The notes beneath the pieces are model-generated. The model saw nothing but the letters and a program-made list of their open reading frames with translations. It did no database searches and was not told the DNA's origin. DNA of 49,563 nt from Bacteroidia bacterium (GTDB lineage Bacteria > Bacteroidota > Bacteroidia > J057), in assembly GCA_030430205.1 (NCBI GenBank), contig JAUIGE010000044.1, positions 1-49,563 on the forward strand, in the 5' to 3' direction. The translations under genes were made by a program, and so were the position numbers. Below are positions 44,777 through 49,563 of the stretch, one piece after another (the first letter of the stretch is position 1; each line of letters opens with the position of its first letter).

Positions 44777-46679
44777 CGGGACAGCCATTAGATACCAGCC
44801 TTGCGGTGAAAAGGGTGTTTTGTTTTGCATGAAAGCCTGCTTTCAAAATCACTTTCGTACCAGCCTGGAAAAAAGTAATGGGGGCAGGTGGTTCTATATT
44901 TACATTTCCCGGTGGGAGGGTGTTTGTGACATTTCTTCCCGCATACAGGGCGTATTCGCCATAGCGGATAGCCGCCAGGGGCGGCGCTTTGAAGTCTTCA
45001 TCCTGTACATAGAGGGTAATGCTTTTTAGCGCTTCCTTTACGGCATTCTCTGCATGTGGCACACCATATCCTACTTCCGGATTCCAGCTTCCAAAAGGGA
45101 AGAGGATGGGGATATTAAATTGAATGTAGGACGGAAGTTTACGGGCGGAAGTATTGAGAATTTCCCGTACTTCCAACCCACTGAGGTTGGGATTGGCGGA
45201 AAGCACCAGGCCCGCCACCCCAGCGGCGTTGGGACAGGCGGCAGAGGTGCCAAGAAACCAGGAATAGCCGTTGTTTTCAAAGGTGGTCCTCACCAATATG
45301 CCCGGAGCCAGCAATTCCATGGCGGTGCCATAGTTGCTGCCCCAGCAGCTGTCCATATCACAGGATACGCCCTGTGGGTCTGCGTTTGCCGTTTTTCTAC
45401 AGTTGAGGGTATCATCTATCCAGCTCTGCGAACTGTGGCTGCGCTTGCGCTCATCGCATTGATTGCCAGCACCTACGGCGATCACAAAAGGATTGCGGGC
45501 GGGATATCCCACCGTCGTATTGTTGCTGTTGCCTGAAGAAGAAAGGATTACACATCCTTTGCCATTGCGGCCCTGGCTTGCGGCCCAAAAGATTCCAAAG
45601 TCGATCGTATTGGATTGACCCCATCCCCAGGAGTTGGAGAGTACATCCGCGCCACTCAGCGCGGCGAAAAAAAATCCCCACATAAAAGATGCGCTTGACG
45701 CACCAAAGGTGTCTGAAAATACCCTTACAGGCATGATGCTGCAATCATAAGCGACGCCTGCGACGCCTATGCCGTTGTCGCCTTTGGCGGCGGCTGTGCC
45801 CGCACAGGCTGTGCCGTGCGTATCGCCAGGGAAGCGCATCCCCGCTCCGCCTACAAAGAGCGCATCAAAACCGGGCACCAGGTTGGCCATGAGGTCGGGA
45901 TGGTTCAGGTCGATGCCATCATCGAGGATGGCGATGGTGATGTCCGGGCAGCCTGTGGTGTATTCCCACGCATCCAGCACACGCATATCCGCGCCGGCGA
46001 TTCCGCCTACAGCGGGGATGCTGCCATTGTTGGCGATGGGATATTGATTGGCCAATTCAGGGTCATTGGGCGGGACGGCATGGCCGGGATGCTCTCCAAA
46101 GAAATTGGGCTCAGCAAAGCTGAATTCAGGGAGCAGGTGCAGGCGGTTGGCCATGGCGAGGGCGTCGTCCCCAGGGGAAAGGATGAGTTGATAGATGCCA
46201 TGCTCTTCCAGGGATTGGGGGCCGATACGCAGTTTGTGCTGTTCTGCAAGGGCTAAAAGGGATGATTTGCTTTGCCCTGGGGCAAGTTTTACCAGGATGT
46301 CATCCCGATAGCTCAGGGGCTTGTCCGTTCCTTCTATCCAATAGAAAGGGTGGGCAAAAGCGATGCTTTTGTTGGCAGAAAGCTCGCGCAGGCTCAGCAG
46401 CAAATCTGCTGCTTCCACGCCTCTGCGGACAGGCACGATGTCCACACCAATCATGGGTTTCATGTATTGGGGTTCCAAAAAGCTGTTTTGACCCAATAGC
46501 CTTTGCTTCTGCTCCCAGGAAATATCTTCTGCAAAACGCAGCAGAACCTTCTCCGTGCAAAGCTGCAAAGCTGTTTGCTGATTTTGATAGTAGTAGAAAG
46601 CTTCGGACTGCTGGGAAAAGCCTGTTGTCGTCAGCAAAAAGCTGATCAGGATGGCGGTGATGTATGGTATATTTTTCAT
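44769..46679 (-). CDS. Secreted subtilisin-like serine protease (S8)
   Basis: 636 residues, signal peptide ending TTGFSQ (about 22). An N-terminal inhibitor-like pro-region runs to about 225. The S8 catalytic triad is intact: Asp253 (AILDDGIDLNHPDL), His288 (DTHGTACAGT) and Ser479 (GTSAACPNAAG, in place of the usual GTSMAxPHVAG). The C-terminal region (VILKAGFHAKQNTLFTA) resembles the 3-coathanger-stack domain found on Bacteroidota secreted proteins, not a classical CTD. Probable extracellular or surface protease. Its stop codon is provided by a GTAGTGG array. Next to the third CHAT gene; the pairing of two unrelated proteases may be functional or chance. Confidence 0.9.
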   Translation of the reverse strand: MKNIPYITAILISFLLTTTGFSQQSEAFYYYQNQQTALQLCTEKVLLRFAEDISWEQKQRLLGQNSFLEPQYMKPMIGVDIVPVRRGVEAADLLLSLRELSANKSIAFAHPFYWIEGTDKPLSYRDDILVKLAPGQSKSSLLALAEQHKLRIGPQSLEEHGIYQLILSPGDDALAMANRLHLLPEFSFAEPNFFGEHPGHAVPPNDPELANQYPIANNGSIPAVGGIAGADMRVLDAWEYTTGCPDITIAILDDGIDLNHPDLMANLVPGFDALFVGGAGMRFPGDTHGTACAGTAAAKGDNGIGVAGVAYDCSIMPVRVFSDTFGASSASFMWGFFFAALSGADVLSNSWGWGQSNTIDFGIFWAASQGRNGKGCVILSSSGNSNNTTVGYPARNPFVIAVGAGNQCDERKRSHSSQSWIDDTLNCRKTANADPQGVSCDMDSCWGSNYGTAMELLAPGILVRTTFENNGYSWFLGTSAACPNAAGVAGLVLSANPNLSGLEVREILNTSARKLPSYIQFNIPILFPFGSWNPEVGYGVPHAENAVKEALKSITLYVQDEDFKAPPLAAIRYGEYALYAGRNVTNTLPPGNVNIEPPAPITFFQAGTKVILKAGFHAKQNTLFTARLVSNGCPVK

Positions 46680-46705
46680 GGTGAGTTGTTTTTTTGGGAG
46701 AAGAT

Positions 46706-46788
46706 TTTTGACGCAGATTTACGCTGATTTTTATGATTTAAGATGTTTTTCCTCATCTGCAAATCTTCTAATCTGCTAATCTTCCAAT
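46706..46788. repeat. GACGCAGATT element followed by an octamer array
   Basis: Plus strand GACGCAGATTTACGCTGATT at about 46709-46728 and a TTTATGATTTAAG tail, then at about 46754-46788 period-8 units (minus strand GAAGATTA, GCAGATTA, GAAGATTT, GCAGATGA). The first octamer contains the TAG stop of the gene at 46776. Confidence 0.55.
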
Positions 46789-48497
46789 TCCTTTATCCGC
46801 TCATTCAACTGAATGATATAAAGCGTGAGCTCTTCAATCTTCTCCATTTGCAGGCGCATCATAGCTGCCATATCCAGTCCGTTTTCTTCTACTGTCCTGG
46901 CATTGGGAATTCCAGGTAAGTGATGGTTTTGCTCAATGGAAGCTTTCAGCTCTTCCAGTGATTTCAGCTGGTACGCATCTGAAAAGACGTAGTCTGGCCA
47001 GTTTTGGGACATTTCTACATGCAGCTCTTCGCAGATGATCTTTCCGTCTACGGCGAGTCTGTAGCCGTCAGGCAGGGTTTGAGTGCCGATGCTGGCGCCT
47101 TTGGGATTTCCGTGGAGGGTGAGGGTACCTTCATAAGAATTGGCCGTGGTGCTGAAGACGAGCTTGTCGTCTCCTACCGGCCAATTGCTGGCGGATGCTC
47201 CGATCAGCCAGTCGGCTGCGCCGTTGGTGGGATTGTCGAGGCGCAATTGCCAGCTTTCATCGCGTACATTGAGGCGTGAATTGCTGTTTGCAGCACCGAT
47301 ACCTACTTTCCCACCGCTTTTTTGCAATAAGAGGTTAGAGGCCGCTTTATCATCTCTGGACTGGATCTCATTGTTGTCAATGACAAGATTTTGGTCATTT
47401 TCTTTCCCCAAAATCAAGTAGCCTGTTGCATCATTCAGGTTGGCATTGGTACCTACGGCTACATGCAGGGCGGTAGCCGGAAACAAAGTGCCTATTCCCA
47501 GGCGACCATTTCCCTTTTCTGCAATGGCAACATCACCCGCCAGACGGTTGAGGCGGAGCGTCGTTCCCGAGCCATTGAATCCATTGCGTGTCTGGATTTC
47601 GTTGGCATCCATTGTCAGGTAAGACTGTGTTGTTTTGCCTATGATAAATGAGCCATCGCGGCTATTGGTGATAGATCTGTTTTGATTGATATGCAAAAGC
47701 GCTTTAGGATTGGCCATATCTATCCCCATTTCGCCATCGCGATTCATGATCATGGCAGCGCTTGTGCCACCATCAGCAAGGCTGCGGAGGTACCATGCAA
47801 ACCCGCCTTCAGCGCGGCTGTACAGGATGCGTTCATTGGCGACCTGGCCATTTCCATTGGTGAAAGCTTTGCTTTCGAAACCCAGGCCCGTCATGCCTGT
47901 CAGGCCGATGCGGTTGGCGTAAAGCGAAATCAGGTCTGCCTGCTGGGTGGTCGGTCCGTGGCTGAAAGCCATGGCGCCTCCTCTGCCGACATGCAGCTGT
48001 GCTGTAGGATTTTGGGTGCCGACACCCACATTGCCATTTTTATAATAAATGTCATTTCCATTCTTTTCCCACATGCCCTCTACAGATCCTGCTTTATCGG
48101 CATAAAAGGCATAAGGCACAGTATAAAGTTTGTTGGTGCCCATGCTTACATAGCTGGTTCCCAGGGCCGTAAGGTCCACTTCCACTTTCAGGTCGTACAT
48201 ATCGCCGCTGCCCCAGCTGGCATTGGCAAAGGTATGGATCAGGGCGCTGCCCTGTCCGATTACCAAAGATATTTGTCCATAATCATCGGTGCTGACATTG
48301 TTATGTTCTTCCTGGTAAATGACTGTATTGGGCAAAATATCGCTCATGATGCTGAAGCGCACATCTATGGTCTGGTTGCTGACGGGCAGGTTGTTGTTGT
48401 CATAAATGACGGTCTGGAAGTTGATGCCCTGAGGGGCCTGCGCAGACAAAAAGGTAGCTGTCGCCAGGAAGGCGAGAAGGAGAGTTAACTTTTTCAT
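46776..48497 (-). CDS. Secreted tail-fibre-like protein
   Basis: 573 residues, signal peptide ending TATFLSAQ (about 20). The first 135 residues carry the module seen in Bacteroidota tail-fibre-domain proteins (PQGINFQTVIYDNNNLPVSN ... TVPYAFYADKAGS). Then come degenerate tail-fibre repeats of about 60 residues (GNVGVGTQNPTAQLHVGRG, GRLGIGTLFPATALHVAVG, GKVGIGAANSNSRLNV). The end is NHHLPGIPNARTVEENGLDM then a coiled coil (LQMEKIEELTLYIIQLNERI), as in S74-like tails without an obvious Ser/Lys dyad. Probably forms a trimeric surface fibre. 26 bases after the small T9SS-CTD gene, so the two form an operon. Confidence 0.88.
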   Translation of the reverse strand: MKKLTLLLAFLATATFLSAQAPQGINFQTVIYDNNNLPVSNQTIDVRFSIMSDILPNTVIYQEEHNNVSTDDYGQISLVIGQGSALIHTFANASWGSGDMYDLKVEVDLTALGTSYVSMGTNKLYTVPYAFYADKAGSVEGMWEKNGNDIYYKNGNVGVGTQNPTAQLHVGRGGAMAFSHGPTTQQADLISLYANRIGLTGMTGLGFESKAFTNGNGQVANERILYSRAEGGFAWYLRSLADGGTSAAMIMNRDGEMGIDMANPKALLHINQNRSITNSRDGSFIIGKTTQSYLTMDANEIQTRNGFNGSGTTLRLNRLAGDVAIAEKGNGRLGIGTLFPATALHVAVGTNANLNDATGYLILGKENDQNLVIDNNEIQSRDDKAASNLLLQKSGGKVGIGAANSNSRLNVRDESWQLRLDNPTNGAADWLIGASASNWPVGDDKLVFSTTANSYEGTLTLHGNPKGASIGTQTLPDGYRLAVDGKIICEELHVEMSQNWPDYVFSDAYQLKSLEELKASIEQNHHLPGIPNARTVEENGLDMAAMMRLQMEKIEELTLYIIQLNERIKELED

Positions 48498-48523
48498 GAT
48501 ATTATTTTTTGTTTTTGCGGTTT

Positions 48524-49018
48524 TTATCGGGTGATGATGAGTTTGTGGGTCTTTTGAGAGTCAAGGCTACCGAGGGTCACGAAATACATGCCTTCTGCCA
48601 GTTCGTGTATGGGAAGGCTCAGGATGCCTTCGACTTGTTCAGTTTGATGTATCCACAATACTTTTCCCTCAACATCGGTGATGCTGATGCGGGCATTTTC
48701 TGCCTGGTAGTGCAGGAAAGCGCGCTCAGAGGCGGGATTGGGGTAGAGTTCGCTGAGGAGAAAGCTTTGAGCGTTGGGGCTGGGCAGCAGGCCGAGGCGC
48801 TGGGGGATGAGCAGCTGTATAGGCCGCTGAAAGCCTTTGATGGCGGCCTGGCTGTTGGCCTGATGGGAGCCGACCACGGCTTCGCCGACAGTCATGCTGA
48901 GCGTAGTGCCACCGGCACTGTAGCTGCCCCCCATGCTTCCGACTACCTGTCGGATGCTTTGCTGAGCCGTTAGGCTCAGGCTGGAGAGCAAAATCAGAGA
49001 GAAGAGGAGAGATTTCAT
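48524..49018 (-). CDS. Small secreted T9SS-CTD protein
   Basis: 164 residues from ATG 49018 (MKSLLFSLILLSSLSLTAQ, signal peptide). A short mature part, SAGGTTLSMTVGEAVVG ... AAIKGFQRP, is a known Bacteroidota leader domain, then the CTD: LYPNPASERAFLHYQAE, ISITDVEGKVLW, LAEGMYFVTLGSLDSQKTHK. The frame is open further to 49195, but that part (with PERSRRV) is a translation of a dispersed repeat and is rejected. First gene of an operon with the tail-fibre-like protein; the two may form one surface assembly, as is common for such pairs. Confidence 0.88.
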   Translation of the reverse strand: MKSLLFSLILLSSLSLTAQQSIRQVVGSMGGSYSAGGTTLSMTVGEAVVGSHQANSQAAIKGFQRPIQLLIPQRLGLLPSPNAQSFLLSELYPNPASERAFLHYQAENARISITDVEGKVLWIHQTEQVEGILSLPIHELAEGMYFVTLGSLDSQKTHKLIITR

Positions 49019-49140
49019 AGTTTCAGCTTTTGTTTTGTCTGTAGTATTCGGAAGGACGCAACAAAACCTTAACAGGAAATGTGATTTTTTTTTGGTTCTC
49101 TGACAATTTTCGTGGAAGGAGCTAAAAGCGTTGTCTTGTG

Positions 49141-49288
49141 ACATCCCCTCCTCCTGGACCCTTCGGCTTCTCTCAGGGCAGGCTGCCCCCTTCAAAAGGG
49201 GGCTGATGACGGTATCAGATAGGGAATAAAATTCCTCTCAGGACTACGCCAGGCCCCTTTCGAAGGGGCCGTCTAGGGCGGGGGATGT
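49141..49288. repeat. MITE-like element bounded by ACATCCCC inverted repeats
   Basis: ACATCCCC (49141-49148) and GGGGATGT (49281-49288) as ends; inside, perfect hairpins at 49185-49203 (GCCCCCTT/AAGGGGGC) and 49252-49270 (GGCCCCTTT/AAGGGGCC type). No coding potential. The rest of 49019-49140 shows nothing clear. Confidence 0.6.
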
Positions 49289-49353
49289 TATAAGCCAAAA
49301 GCAAAAGCTTTTGGTTCATCGAGACATTTAGTGAAATCACTAAAAGGGGTTTG

Positions 49354-49525
49354 TCATTTCGATAAGGCTTTGCGAAGAGAAATCTCATGAGTTATTGATA
49401 ATAAGTCTTTTAATAAGTTCAGGAGATTTCTCCTCAAAGACTCCCTTCGACAAGCTCAGGGCAGGCTCCTTCGACAAGCTCAGGGCAGGCTCCTTCGACA
49501 AGCTCAGGGCAGGCTGTCGAAATGA
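49354..49525. repeat. MITE-like element with 3 x 24-bp core, full copy
   Basis: Outer 9-bp inverted repeats TCATTTCGA (49354-49362) and TCGAAATGA (49517-49525); inner 10-bp inverted repeats GAGAAATCTC (49377-49386) and GAGATTTCTC (49423-49432); three 24-bp direct units from 49444, 49468 and 49492. The right 103 bases match 1-103. Confidence 0.8.
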
Positions 49526-49563
49526 ACCGTGTTAAAAAGCAAGAAAAAAGGCAATATTTTTAG

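Noticed and set aside
49019-49195. 59-residue N-terminal extension of the small T9SS protein
   Set aside because: It contains PERSRRV, a typical translation of the dispersed repeat, and the signal peptide starts at ATG 49018.

Overview
The window looks like a chromosomal segment of a Bacteroidota bacterium, most plausibly of the Saprospiria (Saprospiraceae/Lewinella-like). The evidence is several secreted proteins ending in type IX secretion (T9SS) C-terminal sorting domains, DUF7619/PKD/jelly-roll surface proteins, signal peptides ending in -AQ/-SQ, CHAT-TPR proteins, little use of Shine-Dalgarno sequences, and intergenic DNA full of short tandem-repeat and palindromic elements. The assignment to an order is inference. 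I see no tRNA, rRNA, CRISPR array, phage genes or intact insertion sequence.

Layout. 1-5.3 kb: a copy of a dispersed repeat, a DUF6940-type gene, two truncated genes (DUF1572, nitrilase), a YoaK/DUF1275 membrane protein, and uvrA. 5.5-11.6 kb: a small lipoprotein, an FG-GAP propeller protein, and a three-gene operon (transglutaminase-like protein plus two class V aminotransferase-fold proteins). 11.9-15 kb: SRPBCC protein, outer-membrane barrel, DUF4386 membrane protein and a medium-chain dehydrogenase. 15-22 kb: a GNAT-FlgO/TPR-AraC fusion regulator, a membrane-anchored propeller, an alpha/beta hydrolase, an LRR protein, a stand-alone GNAT paralogue about 85% identical to the fused GNAT domain, a cluster of palindromes, and a lactonase pseudogene.

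22.0-44.6 kb holds two parallel modules. Each has an ECF sigma gene followed by a single-pass TPR protein in the anti-sigma position. Divergent to these is a secreted T9SS-CTD protein whose stop codon overlaps the start of a CHAT-peptidase gene, plus large secreted surface proteins. Module A is 22034-31717 and module B is 31815-41585. A third CHAT gene converges on module B and is followed upstream by a secreted subtilase. All three CHAT proteins have a signal peptide, TPRs, an intact His/Cys dyad and a C-terminal transmembrane helix, so the peptidase should face the periplasm, the same side as the TPR domain of each putative anti-sigma factor. I propose a membrane-signalling system in which a periplasmic CHAT protease and a TPR anti-sigma factor control an ECF sigma factor. 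A shared GTCACGTTT-N17-TATA motif at the module B sigma gene and its secreted/CHAT operon fits autoregulation. This is a hypothesis from layout and topology only.

46.7-49.6 kb: a tail-fibre-like secreted protein and a small T9SS-CTD protein in one operon, then two MITE-like inverted-repeat elements. The last of these matches the repeat at the window's first base. Across the window, heptamer/octamer arrays and a GACGCAGATT element repeatedly begin at, or contribute, the stop codon of a gene.
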